From positions 29,518,602 through 29,582,601 of the forward strand of contig JAUJPP010000003.1 in NCBI GenBank assembly GCA_030562195.1: a DNA stretch of 64,000 nucleotides, written 5' to 3'. Each line of letters opens with the position of its first letter. Within the stretch, counting starts at the first letter, position 1. A program made the position numbers and the translations under genes. Shown piece after piece: positions 32,126-44,804 of the stretch. The DNA comes from Nipponacmea schrenckii (Eukaryota > Mollusca > Gastropoda > Lottiidae). Below the pieces are notes generated by a model, which did not search any database, was not told the origin of the DNA, and saw nothing but the letters and a program-made list of their open reading frames with translations.

Positions 32126-33770
32126 TTTTATTTTTGCAGTGCGTTCTTCGAACGCACTGCTTTGTTTTCGAAATGACTATTTTTTTTTTTGTCTTTTTCT
32201 GGTCACGCTCCCCAGCCATAACTGCAAATGTCTTACACAATCTGGCGTGATATTGTAACGTAATCTAGTGCTCGTTGTTGTTTAAATGTAAAATGACGCA
32301 TTTTTGTTTTACCGGAAATGACGTAGAACGTCACAAATTTTATTTTTGTTTACTAACTCACGGCTCGTTTTTTTTATCTAATCTGGTTCGGACTTTTTTA
32401 TTTACTACTTATAACTTAGATTTACAGAATAGCAGTTTAAAAATTTTGAAATTTTTACTTTTGTTGCTGACTTTTGAATTTTAAAATTTAACACTTTTTC
32501 TAACTTCTGCAATTTTGATTAGATCGAAATCAAAATTTGCAGGTAGATAAACATTTTTCTTGTCAAGAAAAATCTGTTTTCAAAATGTCGACATCACTTC
32601 CGGTTTCGGCGTCATACGTCGCTAAACTTCGAATTTTCACTTCCGGAATATTTGAATTTTTTTTTTTGCAATTAGTAACTATTAACCTATAATGATTTTA
32701 TAATTAACAAAAATTGAACCGGAAGTAACAGGTCAGTCGCTATCATTAAACCACTTACTTTTGTAAAGTGAAAAATTGGGCCTTAGGGGTTAATCGGACA
32801 ATTGTTATTTTGATGTCTATGTAATCTTCAATCGATTGCTAACAATTCTTAGGAAGCCGAATTTTGAATTTCGATTAAGCTTACCTTTCATTTCCGGTTC
32901 TTTTTTTTCACTCAGTGCCTAATTTTCCAACGTTCATATATCGTGACCTTGACCTTTGGTGACCATGTGACCTGCACAAAAGTTGTTGCCCTTGTCGAGA
33001 TCTATCCATTGATGTCTTCATTTGTGGTGTGCAATGTCAAATTCCGGTTTTACAGCCATTTGAAAATTGCACTTTTTAACTTCGAAGACCTAATTTGCAT
33101 ACGTCAAAATTTCTTTTATGTCCTTATTACGCGTAATTTATTCTTTCCAATGGTGTATTACACTTTATATTTTGATCAAAATTGCGCTTTTTAATATTTG
33201 AATATTTTGTTCTTAGTTCTATATTAATTGTGCGTGATTTATGAAAAAGCACGTGTTTTTTTTAAATTTACGTCTTTTTTTTTCACAAAAATTGGTAGAT
33301 GAGTAGACAAAAAATTATCATTAAAGATTCCGATAAAACATTTTCCGAAATTAGCCGGAAACGTCCGAAAATGACCAAAAAAATGTAGAAAATCATAGAA
33401 ATCGGAATTTTCGGATTAAATTTTTGCATAAACTTGCAATTTTATTATTCCACAGAATCAGTACCATCAATATCTTCATTTTGTATGTATGCCGTATATG
33501 CAAATTCCTAACCGTTTGATCGCCATCTTGAAATATGCAAATTATTGGAAAAATACTACTCGTTCGCCATTTTTAATTTTTTTTTTTTTCAGACTTGTTT
33601 TAAAATATAATTTGGATAATTATCTAGGTCCTCTAGTGGCATATTTTTCAATTTCAAATTTGTCTTTGGACCAGGTCCTGCCAAAGTTTTTCAAAACTGA
33701 CTTCCGTTTGAAAGTTCATAACTTTTGAACTCTACCATATGCATCCTTTTGATCTCAAAACAACATCACC

Positions 33771-33958
33771 AGAGAGGCACTGGGCTGGAATCCCCAAGGA
33801 AGGCAAGGACGACCTTTACAAAGCTTGAAAAGAATAAGACTGAAAGAGCTAGGAAGGATTGGCAAGACCTGGAATTAAGCAAAAAGAACAGCTCATAACA
33901 GAGTGAGATGGAGAACGTCTGTAGCAGCCCTATGCTCCGCAAGGAACGAAGAGGACTA
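33771..33958 (+). pseudogene. LINE RT C-terminal fragment inside family F (copy 1)
   Basis: Translates to LKRIRLKELGRIGKTWN, then AKRTAHNRVRWRTSVAALC, resembling the very C-terminal tail (GRP-x-x-W-R..., A-x-DR-x-x-WR-x-x-V-A-A-L-C) of animal endonuclease-reverse transcriptases. A stop follows TWN. It is present at the same place in the F copies at 40608 and 47613. Confidence 0.65.
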
Positions 33959-34109
33959 ACTTACTAATATGCATCCTTTATTTTTTTGAACAATCATCTT
34001 CATTGGCGAAAGGTTCATATGATACCTTGATTTCTAATTTTATTAAAGAACATTTGGTTTAATGGGGATCCAAAAATTGGTAATTGGCATATTTCTCGTA
34101 TCTTCAGAT

Positions 34110-34548
34110 TAGGGCTGGCAAAATTTATCAAAATTCCGATTAATCGTCGATTACTTACCTGCCGATTACGATTATCGATCTAAAATTCCATAATCGATTA
34201 TCATGATTCAATAAATTATATCCAATCAATTTTTTCAAACAACTGTTTACAAGATGGAATGAACAATACTATCACAAAACCTACCAAATAATACCGCTAT
34301 CGACTTTTAATACGACACAATAACAACTATAGGCCTATAAATAACAACAGTGTAGAGCTCCATCTGCTGGGAGGATATGCTACTTTCATTTTCAAATGTA
34401 CTGTGTTTACGATACTCGAATGTGGTTATCTCCCTTACTTAAAATAGACATGAAAATTCTACCGATTATTAATCGATTATCGGTCGGTGCACGTCACCGA
34501 TTATTTGCCGATAATCGATATTAAAATCATAATCGATTCCCAGCCCTA
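34110..34548. mobile_element. hAT-type MITE (439 bp) with 8-bp target duplication
   Basis: The termini are TAGGGCTGGCAA and TTCCCAGCCCTA. The flanks CTTCAGAT (34102-34109) and CTTCAGAT (34549-34556) form an exact 8-bp duplication, the size made by hAT transposases. F copies 2 and 3 show the empty site (TATCTTCAGATGGTT). The interior is rich in ATCGATTA palindromes and has no ORF. Confidence 0.9.
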
Positions 34549-36667
34549 CTTCAGATGGTTATATCTCATGAAGAAGACTCTTGGCAACATTCTAATTGAC
34601 ATTATTGTGATGTGATTTTCATCAGCTTTCTGACAATATCTTTATTTAAGCTATAGACCGAAAACTGTTGAAAATACGCCTAGTAGAAAATAAGCGATTT
34701 TAACATTCATATTTTTTTATATTTAGTTCTATTTAACTTAAAAACAAAATTCGAACAGATTTATAATGTGCAAATTCCCAGCTTTCAAGCAATATATAAA
34801 TCAATATGTATAAATAAAAACTGCGAAAAGTTTAAGAATAAAATTACACGCTAATTAAACAGATATAAATGCAACAGGTCATAAAGTCTGATTGTGTTAA
34901 TTTCTTATCTTTTGGTCAAGACACAAATTTTGACATTTCCAGTTATCCCAACCAATCAAAACAAGTCATTAGACTTTGTGGGCGTGGTTAAGTCCAGATA
35001 TTTTACATCACTGTGTGTATTTTTCTTTCAATCGAAAATAGGGTCTCGGAGGATCAGTCAATATGTGTTATTTTGATGTACATGTATATAGAATCCATAA
35101 CCGATTGCCGAAAAAAAAAAAAAAAAAAAAAAAGAAATTTACATTGAAACTGATTTTTGAATTTTTAATTTGATTTTGTTTTTTTTACGATCGAAAATTA
35201 TAAAAACTTCGAAGGTGTATATTGTGACGTTGACCTTTACCTGTACAAATGTGATACGTTCTATCCAATGACATATTAAGCTTTATAGCAAAATGTTAAA
35301 CTTTCGGTTTATCGGCATTTAAAAATTTCAAATTTTTCCTATAAAACGGTCGATTCACAAATTTTGACATTTCCAGTTGAAGTTTCCAACACAAGTCATT
35401 GGACTTTGTGGGCGTGGTTAAGCCCAGATATTTTTACATCACACAAACCTTAAATGATTGCCAGTCTATTAACAAGCTCAAATGTCACGTGTTAAATCAT
35501 GAATAAATCATCTCTCCAAATAAATGCAAAATCAATCTACATTCTATCCTTAAATGACAGCCAGGAGACCAACAAATTCTAAATAGCTCGAAAGCTGCAG
35601 AACTGTTACAAACAGGTCTAGTTATTCTTTCCGATGGTGTATAACACTTGATATTTGATCAAAATTGCACGTTTAAAATTTGCAAATTTTTGTAATTTCT
35701 TCTATACTAACTGTGTATTTTTCTTTAAATCGAAATAGGGTCTCGGAGGTTAATTCAATTTGTGTTATTTTGATGTACATGTATATAGAATCTATACCGA
35801 TTGCCGAAATATATATGGAAACCGATTTTTGAATTGTTATTTTGATTTTAATTTTTTTACGATTAAAAATTAATCCAGTTAGAATGATTCAAAGATATTA
35901 TATATCTTAAATAAAAGGAATGATTGTTCATTTCTCGTTGTGGGCGATGTATGATATGGAATATTTGGAAGGAAATTACAAACTTTAGAATTTTAAATGA
36001 TATTCTCTTAAGCAAAAATAATGTACAGTTGAGTGGAATAGTGGTATAAGGGACGGAACTCTATAAAATACTCTCTTAAAGATGTAAAGCCGCGCTGTTA
36101 ATTTGATGTCTCTATGTTATACCATGGAAACTTGCCACAAATTGAAGGATCTAATGTTCCTACTACACCTAAATTAAGATAGATAAATAAATAAATAAAC
36201 AAATTAACAAGTATCAACGATCTGGAAAGTTAATGAAATCCGATATCAATTTGTAATCTCAAATAAAGTGTTATGTCCCACAAATTTGTTTTTTCGACGT
36301 TTTGTTTTACACACTAATTAAACAGATATAAATGTTACAAGAAGAGTTAAGAAGATTATGTAACAGGTCATAAAGTCAAATTGTGTTAATTTCTTATCGT
36401 TTGGTCAAGACACAAATTTTGACATTTCCAGTTTAAGTATCGCAACCAATTAAAACAAGTCATTATACTGAGTAGGCGTAGTTCTTTTTTAAATGACAGC
36501 CAAGAGATATAACAAATTCTAAATATCTCGGAAGCTGCACAACTGTTACAAACAGGTTATATTATATTATAATAGTTATTATTATGGAATTGGATATTAT
36601 AAATGCAACGTTTCACCCATGCAATAGAAGGGACGCGCACTGCCTTGGTACCGTCTAACGGTTCTAG

Positions 36668-36791
36668 TTGCAGTGCGTTCTTCGAACGCACTGCTTTGTT
36701 TTCGAAATGACTATTTGCAGTGCGTTCTTCGAACTAATGACTATTTTTTTTGCAGTGCGTTCTATCGAACGCACTGCTTTGTTTTCGAAAT

Positions 36792-36827
<36 letters not shown>

Positions 36828-38994
36828 CGAATTCTGGTCAGAGCGCCCAGCCAAAACTGCACATGCCACGCACATTCTGTTAACATTTCTCCCGAAAATG
36901 CCGCGAGACTAAATCTGATGAATGTATTTTGACGCCATTTTGACCTACAGGAAATGACGTAGCGTCGTCTACAGTTTTTCTTTGTTTTTCAATTTGCGGC
37001 TTTATTTTTGATCCGATTTTGATCGTTTTTTTTAGGTAACTACATTGAATTTAGTTTTAAAAGATAGCAATTTAAGAATTATACATTTCCCAACTTTCTC
37101 GCTGACATTTTGAATTTGAAATTTTTTGCATTTTCTAACTTCTACAGTTTTATTTCGATCGATCTGAAAACTTACAGATATATAGACCTTAGGATTTCGA
37201 AGTATAATTAATTTTCAAAATTTCGATATCACTTCCGGTTTTGATGTTATTTGCTTTTAAATTTGAACTTTGCACTTCCGGAATAATGAAGATATTTGAA
37301 AAATTTCTTTTGCAATTAGCTACAATTGTCTATTGAATGATGCTAAATTAAGAAAATTCGAACCGGAAGTAACGGATCTTCCGCAATATTGATACGACTA
37401 AATTTTGAAAAACTGAAATAAGTTCTCAGGGAAGAGTCTAATTTGCATAATTTTAAATTTTCTAGAAACATCAATTGATTGCGCAAAAAAGTATGGGAAG
37501 GAATTTTTGAATTTCGATTTTGCTTTTCTTTTATTTCCGGTTGAATTTTTTCAATAATTGTCAAAACTTTAACCGGTCATATTTCTTGACCTTGACCTTT
37601 GATGACCTTTTGACCTGAACAAAAGTTATTGCCCTTCATTATATCTGCCCAATGGTATCCCCACTTTTGTTATCCGATGTTTACTTCCGGTTTTGCAGCC
37701 AATTGAATATCACGAATTTTAACTTGCAAGAGCTCTATCACGTGACCAAATTTACATAGGACAGAATTTCTTACATATTCCTTTTACGCTTAATCTCATC
37801 TTTCTATTAATATATCACACTTGGTATTTAAATCAAAATTGTGCGTTTAAAAATTTCAAAATTTTGTAATTTCTTCTATACAAACTATGCGTGTTTTCTT
37901 TAAATCGAAATAGGGTCACGGGGGATAATTCGATTTGTGTTATTTTGATGTATATAGTATCTATAACCGATTGCCGAAATATATATGGAAACAGATTTTT
38001 GAATTTTGATTTTGATTTTGATTTTTTTACGATTAAAATTTTTAAAAACTTTTAAAGGTTCGTATATTCTGACGTTGACCTTTGACAAATTTTTGACCTG
38101 TATAAATGTGATAGCTCTCGAGAAGTTCTATCCAATGGTATATAAAGCTTTATTGTAAGATGTATACTTCCGCTTTTATCGCCATTTGAAAATTGCGAAT
38201 TTTCCCTATAAAACAATCTGTTTAATGTGTTGCATTTGGGCGATCTACAAGATATAAGTTTCAGCGATCTGAAATTATTTTTTAGTTTAATCGTTCTACA
38301 TCCAGTTAAAATGATTCAAAGTTGTTATATATGTTTTTCCAGTTCTGGGTGAAGTAAATATTGAATATTTGGAACGAATTTAGAGCCTTTAGAATTTTAA
38401 ATTTTATCTCTTATAATTATGCAACAATAATATACAGTTGACTGGAATAATGGTCTAAGGGACGAAACTCTATTCAATATAAATTTTAAAATGTTAGGCC
38501 GCGCTATTTATGTGGTGTCTCAATGTCATACCCTGGCGACTTAAGACAACTTGAACCATTAGTGACCTTTTGATTTGTATATAGCTTTGACATTGTCTAT
38601 CCAATGCTATATATATATTTTTTGTACGATATCTACTTTTGGTTTCATCGCCATCTGGAAATTGCGAATTTAATATATAAAACAATCTACTTTGTATTGG
38701 GTATTATTCTCTACGTTTGGGCGATTTACAAATATGAGTTTCGGCGATCCGGATATCTTTTTTAGATTAAACGACCATCTATCCATTTTTTATTATGATT
38801 TTAACTTATTATCTATCTTAATTGATGATGAGGGCTAAGGATGGGGAGGGGCAAAGAGGGGAAAGGGGGAAAAGAAGGGGAAGGGAGCGTTTGTTATATT
38901 TTAATAAACTCTTTTTGTCTTTTGCTTAACGAACGAACGAACGAATCCCTGGATGGAACGCACTGCTTCAGTGCCGTTAGGCGTACGGCTCTAG
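36668..38994 (+). mobile_element. Family B element (copy 3) with three stacked heads
   Basis: Heads start at 36670, 36717 and 36752. The middle one has lost its 3' arm (GAACTAATGACTATT) and the third has loop TATC. A poly-T of about 36 nt follows, then a full B body with G-rich block and (AACG)n. It ends GCCGT/ACGGC and CTAG at 38991-38994. Confidence 0.85.
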
Positions 38995-41900
38995 TTTTTT
39001 TTTGTCTCTTTCTGGTCACGCTCCCCAGCCATAACTGCAAATGTCTTACACAATCTAGCGTGATATTGTAACGTAATCTTGTGCTCGTTGTTGTTTAAAT
39101 GTAAAATGACGCATTTTTGTTCTACCGGAAATGACGTAGAACGTCACAAATTTTATTTTTGTTTACTAACTCACGGCTCGTTATTTTATCCAATCTGGTT
39201 CGGACTTTTTTTATTTACTACTTATAACTTAGATTTACATAATAGCAGTTTAAAAATTAGGAAATTTTTACTTTTGTTGCTGACTTTTGAATTTTAAAAT
39301 TTAACACTTTTTCTAACTTTTGCAATTTTGATTAGATCGAAATCAAAATTTGCAGTTAGATAAACATTTTTCTTGTCAAGAAAAATCTGTTTTCAAAATG
39401 TCGACATCACTTCCGGTTTCGACGTCATACGTCGCTAAACTTCGAATTTTCACTTCCGGAATTCTAAAGATATTTGAATTTTTTTTTTTTGCAATTAGTT
39501 ACTATTAACCCATAATGATTTTATAATTAACAAAAATTGAACCGGAAGTAACAGATCAGTCGCCATCATTAAACCACTTACTTTTGTAAAGTGAAAAATT
39601 GGGCCTTAGGGGTTAATCGGACAATTGTAATTTTGATGTCTATGTAATCTTCAATCGATTGCTAACAATTCTTAGGAAGCCGAATTTTGAATTTCGATTT
39701 AGCTTACCTTTCATTTCCGGTTCTTTTTTTTCACTTAGTGCCTAATTTTCCAACGTTCATATATCGTGACCTTGACCTTTGGTGACCATGTGACCTGCAC
39801 AAAAGTTGTTGCCCTTGTCGAGATCTATCCATTGATGTCTTCATTTGTGTTGTGAAATGTCAACTTCCGGTTTTACAGCCATTTGAAAATTGCACTTTTT
39901 AACTTCGAAGAGCTCTGTCACGTGACCTCATTTACATACGTCAAAATTTCTTTTATGTCCTTATTACGCGTAATTTATTCTTTCCAATGGTGTATAACAC
40001 TTTATATTTTGATCAAAATTGCGCTTTTAAATATTAGAAAATTTTGTTCTTAGTTCTATATTAATTGTGAGTGATTTATGAAAAAGCACGTGTTTTTTTT
40101 TTAAATTTACGTCTTATTTTTTCACAAAAATTGGTAGATGAGTAGACAAAAAATTATCATTAAAGATTCCGATAAAACATTTTCCGAAATTAGCCGGAAA
40201 CGTCCGAAAGTGACCAAAAAATGAAGAAAATCACAGAAATCGGAATTTTCGAATTAAATTTTTGCACAAACTTGCAATTTTTTTATTCCACAGAATTAGT
40301 ACCATCAATATCTTCATTTTGTATGTATGCCATATATGCAAATTCCTAACCGTTTGATCGCCATCTTGAAATATGCAAATTATTGGAAAAATACTACTCG
40401 TCCGCCATTTTTAATCCTATTTTTTCAGACTTGTTTTAAAATATAATTTGGATAATTATCTAGGTCCTCTAGTGGCATATTTTTCGATTTCAAATTTGTC
40501 TTTGGACCAGATCCTGCCAAAGTTTTTCAAAACTGACTTCCGTCTGAAAGTTAATAACTTTTGAACTCTACCATATGCATCCTTTTGATCTCAAAACAAC
40601 ATCATCAGAGAGGCACTGGACTGGAATCCCCAAGGGCATAGAAGACAAGGACGACCTTTACATAGCTTGAAAAGAATAAGACTGAAAGAGCTAGGAAGGA
40701 TTGGCAAGACCTGGAATGAAGCAAAAAGAACAGCTCATAATAGAGTGAGATGGAGAACGTCTGTAGCAGCCCTATTCTCCGCAAGGAACGAAGAGGACAA
40801 ACTTACTAATATGCATCCTTTATTTTTCTGCACAATCATCTTCATTGGCTAAAGGTTCATATGATACCTTGATTTCTAATTTTAGTACAGAACATATGGA
40901 TTAATAGGGATCCAAAAATTGGTAATTTGCATATTTCTCGTATCTTCAGATGGTTATATCTCATGAACAAGACTCTTGGCAACATTCTAATTGACATTAT
41001 TGGGTGTGATTTTTATCAGCTAGATAACAATATCTTTATTTTAGCTATCGAAAACTGATGAAAATACGCCTAGTAGAAAATAAGCGATTTTAACATTCAT
41101 ATTTTTTTATATTTAGTTCTATTTAACTTAAAAACAAAATTCGAACATTTATAATGTGCAAATTCCCAGCTTTCAAGCAATATATAAATCATTATGTATA
41201 AATAAAAATTGCGAAAAGTTTAAGAATAAAATTACACTCTAATTAAACAGATATAAATGCAACAGGTCATAAAATCTGATTGTGTTAATTTCTTATCTTT
41301 TGGTCAAGACACAAATTTTGACATTTCCAGTTAAAGTATCCCCAACCAATCAAAACAAGTCATTAGACTTTGTGGGCGTGGTTAAACCCAGATATTTTAC
41401 ATCACTGTGTGTATTTTTCTTTCAATCGAAATAGGGTCTCGGAGGATCAGTCAATATGTGTTATTTTGATGGACATGTATATAGAATCTCTAACCGATTG
41501 CCGAAATTTATATGGAAAGTGATTTTTGAATTTTTAATTTGATTTTGATTTAATTACGATTAAAAATTATAAAAACTTCGAAGGTGTATATTGTGACGTT
41601 GACCTTTGGCGATCTTTATACCTGTACATATGTGATACGTTCTATCCAATGACATATTAAGCTTTATAGCAAAATGTAAACTTTCGGTTTATCGGCATTT
41701 AAAAATTGCGAATTTTTCCTATAAAACGGTCAATTCACAAATTTTGACATTTCCAGTTGAAGTTTCCAAAACAAGTCAATGGACTTTGTGGGCGTGGTTA
41801 AGCCCAGATATTTTTACATCACAAACCTTAATGATTGCCAGTCTATTAACAAGCTCAAATGTCACGTGTTAAATTATGAATAAATCATCTCTCCCAATAA

Positions 41901-43024
41901 TCGCAAAATCAATCTACATCCTTAAATGACAGCCAGGAGACCAACAAATTCTAAATAGCCCGAAAGCTGCAGAACTGTTACAAACAGGTCTAGTTATTCT
42001 TTCCAATGGTGTATAACACTTGATTTTTGATCAAAATTGCACGTTTTAAATTTGCAAATTTTGTAATTTCTTCTATACTAACTCTTTAAATCGAAATAGG
42101 GTCTCGGAAGATAATTCAATTTGTGTTATTTTGATGTACATGTATATAGAATCTATTGCCGAAATATATATGGAAACCGATTTTTGAATTGTTATTTTGA
42201 TTTTGATTTTTTTACGATTAAAAATTAATCCAGTTAAAATGATTCAAAGATATTATATATCTTAAATAAAAGGAATGATTGTTCATTTCTCGTTGTGGGC
42301 GATGTATGATATGGAATATGTGGAACGAAATGACAACCTTTATAATTTTAAATGATATTCTCTTAAGCAAAAATAATGTACAGTTGAGAGGACTAGTGGT
42401 ATAAGGGACGCAACTCTATAAAATACTCTCTTAAAGATGTAAAGCCGCGCTGTTAATTTGATGGCTCTATGTTATACCATAGCAACTTGCCACAAATTGC
42501 AGGATCTAATGTTCCTACTACACCTAAATTAAGATTGATAAATAAATAAATAAATAAACAAATTAAAAGTATCAACGATCTGGAAAGTTAATTTAATCCG
42601 AGATCAATTTGTATTCTCAAATAAGGTGTTATGTCCCTTTATGACCACAAATTTGTTTTTTCGACGTTTTGTTTTACACACTAATTAAACAGATATAAAT
42701 GTTACAAGAAGAGTTAAGAAGATAATGCAACAGGGTCAAAAAGTCAAATTGTGTTAATTTCTTATCGTTTGGTCAAGACAAATTTTGACATTTCCAGTTT
42801 AAGTATCGCAACCAATCAAAACAAGTCATTATACTGAGTAGGCGTGATTACGTTCTATTTTAAATGACAGCCAGGATATATAACACATTCTAAATATCTC
42901 GGAAGCTGCACAATTGTTACAAACAGGTCTAGTTATTATTATGGAATTGGATATTATAAATGCAACGTTTCACCCATGCAATAGAAGGGACGCGCACTGC
43001 CTTGGTACCGTCTAACGGTTCTAG
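38995..43024 (+). mobile_element. Family F element (copy 2, headless)
   Basis: Starts with poly-T after the B CTAG, is collinear with F copy 1 without the hAT MITE, and ends in ACCGT-CTA-ACGGT and CTAG at 43021-43024. It contains GTCACGTGAC at 39917-39926. Confidence 0.85.
40608..40800 (+). pseudogene. LINE RT C-terminal fragment inside family F (copy 2)
   Basis: Longer open version of 33771-33958. The frame from 40667 reads MKRIRLKELGRIGKTWNEAK, then RTAHNRVRWRTSVAAL, with no stop at the TWN position. Confidence 0.65.
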
Positions 43025-44804
43025 TTACGTATTTCGACTTTGGCGAAAACGTATTGTAATCGTTCGGATTATTACGTATTTCGACTTTGGCGAAAACGTA
43101 TTGTAATCGTTCGGATTATTACGTATTTCGACTTTGGCGAAAACGTATTGTAATCGTTCGGATTATTTTATTGCAGTGCGTTCATCGAACGCACTGCTTT
43201 GTTTTCGAAATGTCTTTTTTTTTTTTTTTTTTTTTCGAATTTTACCCTCGATTGTTCTCTAAGAAGGCAACTTGCCACAAACTACCTGTTGCTATTGGCT
43301 ATTCAAACTTTTTGTTAAATGTAAAATGACGTTATTTAGAGCAACCGGAAGCGAGCTGTGGGCAATAGCGCTTTTTGGGTTTTTGCTGTTTATTACCTTT
43401 ATTTTTCAATTGATTTTGACAAAACTTCTTTTGTTAGCTTCTTTAAACTGCTAGCTACATAACTGCAGTTTAAAACTGCTAGTTTCATTACCTTTGTAGC
43501 TGACTTTTTTAAATTTAATTTTTGCTTTTTTTTCAACTTCTACAATTTTATTTCTATGCACCCGAAAATTAATAGGTAGATAGACACTATTAATGCGATC
43601 AAAAATTATTTTTTAAATTTTCGAAATCACTTCCGGTTTTGACGTTATTCGCTTTTAAAATTTAAAAATCAATTTCCGGAATTTTCAAGATATTTCAAAA
43701 ATTCTTTTTGCAATATGCTAGAAATAGTCATACAAAAAAACGAGGATGAAAATATTCCGACCGGAAGCAACAAAAAGCCGACATATTGAAATGTCAAACT
43801 TTTATAAAATTTGAAATTCAAATTCAGGGAATCAAGGGATTTTCGTTATTTTTCATATCTAATAACTAGAGTCGATTGCGCAATTATATTTGGAAGCCGA
43901 TTTTTGAATTTTGATTTTGATTTTCTTTTATTCCCATTTTAATTTTTTTGGTAATGATCAAAATTTCAAAGGCCAATATTTCGTGACCTTGACCTTTGGT
44001 GACCTTGTGACCTGAACACGATTTATTGCCCTTGATGATATCTATTCAATGATATATTCATTTGTGTTGTCCGATGTCCACATCCGGTTTTATAACCGAT
44101 TGAAATTTGTGATTTTTATTTTTAAAGAGCTCTGTCACGTGAACTAATTTATGAATAACAAAAATTCATATTGAATCTGTTTACAGTTTATTCTCTCTTT
44201 TTAATGATATATAAATCCACATATTTCCACTTAAAATGCGCTTTTTAGTATTTCAAAATTTGTATTTTCTTCTCTACTAACTGTGCGTAATTTTCTTTAA
44301 ATCGAAATTGCGGCTCTGGAGATGCTCCGATTCGTGTAATTTTGATGCCTATAGAATGTTATATCGATTGTTGAATTATTTTTGGAAACCGATTTTTGAA
44401 TTTTGATTTTGATTTCGATATTTACCTGATAGTAATATATAAAAAATTCAAATGGTCGTATATTGTAACCTTGACCTTTGGTGACCTTGTGAGCTGCACA
44501 AATTTGATAGCTCTCGAAAAGATCTATCCATTGATATATTATTTTTTGATGTACGATGTATACTTTCCGTTTTATCACCATTTGAAAATTGCGAATTTCA
44601 GCGTTAAAAACTGTTTGTTTAATTATGCGTTTGGGCGATCTACATGACACGAGTTTCAGCGAAACCAATTATGCTTTGAAATAAAACGACTTATACTCTG
44701 TAAAATAACGTTACTGTTCTACCGATACTTTGTGGGGTAGTTTTAAAGCGTATGTCAAAACTACTACGCACTGCGTCAGAACCTCGCGAAGCCTGGGGAT
44801 CTAG
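43025..44804 (+). mobile_element. Family C element (copy 4) with four stacked heads
   Basis: Three ACGT-type heads (47 bp each, 43025-43165) are followed by one GCAGTGCGTTC-type hairpin (43173-43197), then poly-T and a family C body. It ends CTAG at 44801-44804. This is the only C copy with heads, and it carries heads of two unrelated types. Confidence 0.85.

Larger units (their letters stand above)
32126..36667 (+). mobile_element. Family F element (copy 1, complete, with hAT insertion)
   Basis: The 5' hairpin (32136-32160) is GCAGTGCGTTC-TTC-GAACGCACTGC. The body begins with GGTCACGCTCCCCAGCC. The 3' end has stem-loop ACCGT (36650-36654) CTA ACGGT (36658-36662), then T and CTAG at 36664-36667. 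At about 4.5 kb, F is the longest family. It carries a LINE-derived C-terminal fragment (33771-33958) and three rounds of a CCAAT plus GGGCGTGG paragraph. CAAACAGGTCTAG at 35610-35622 suggests an internal fossil end, so F is probably a composite of older nested copies. Confidence 0.8.
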
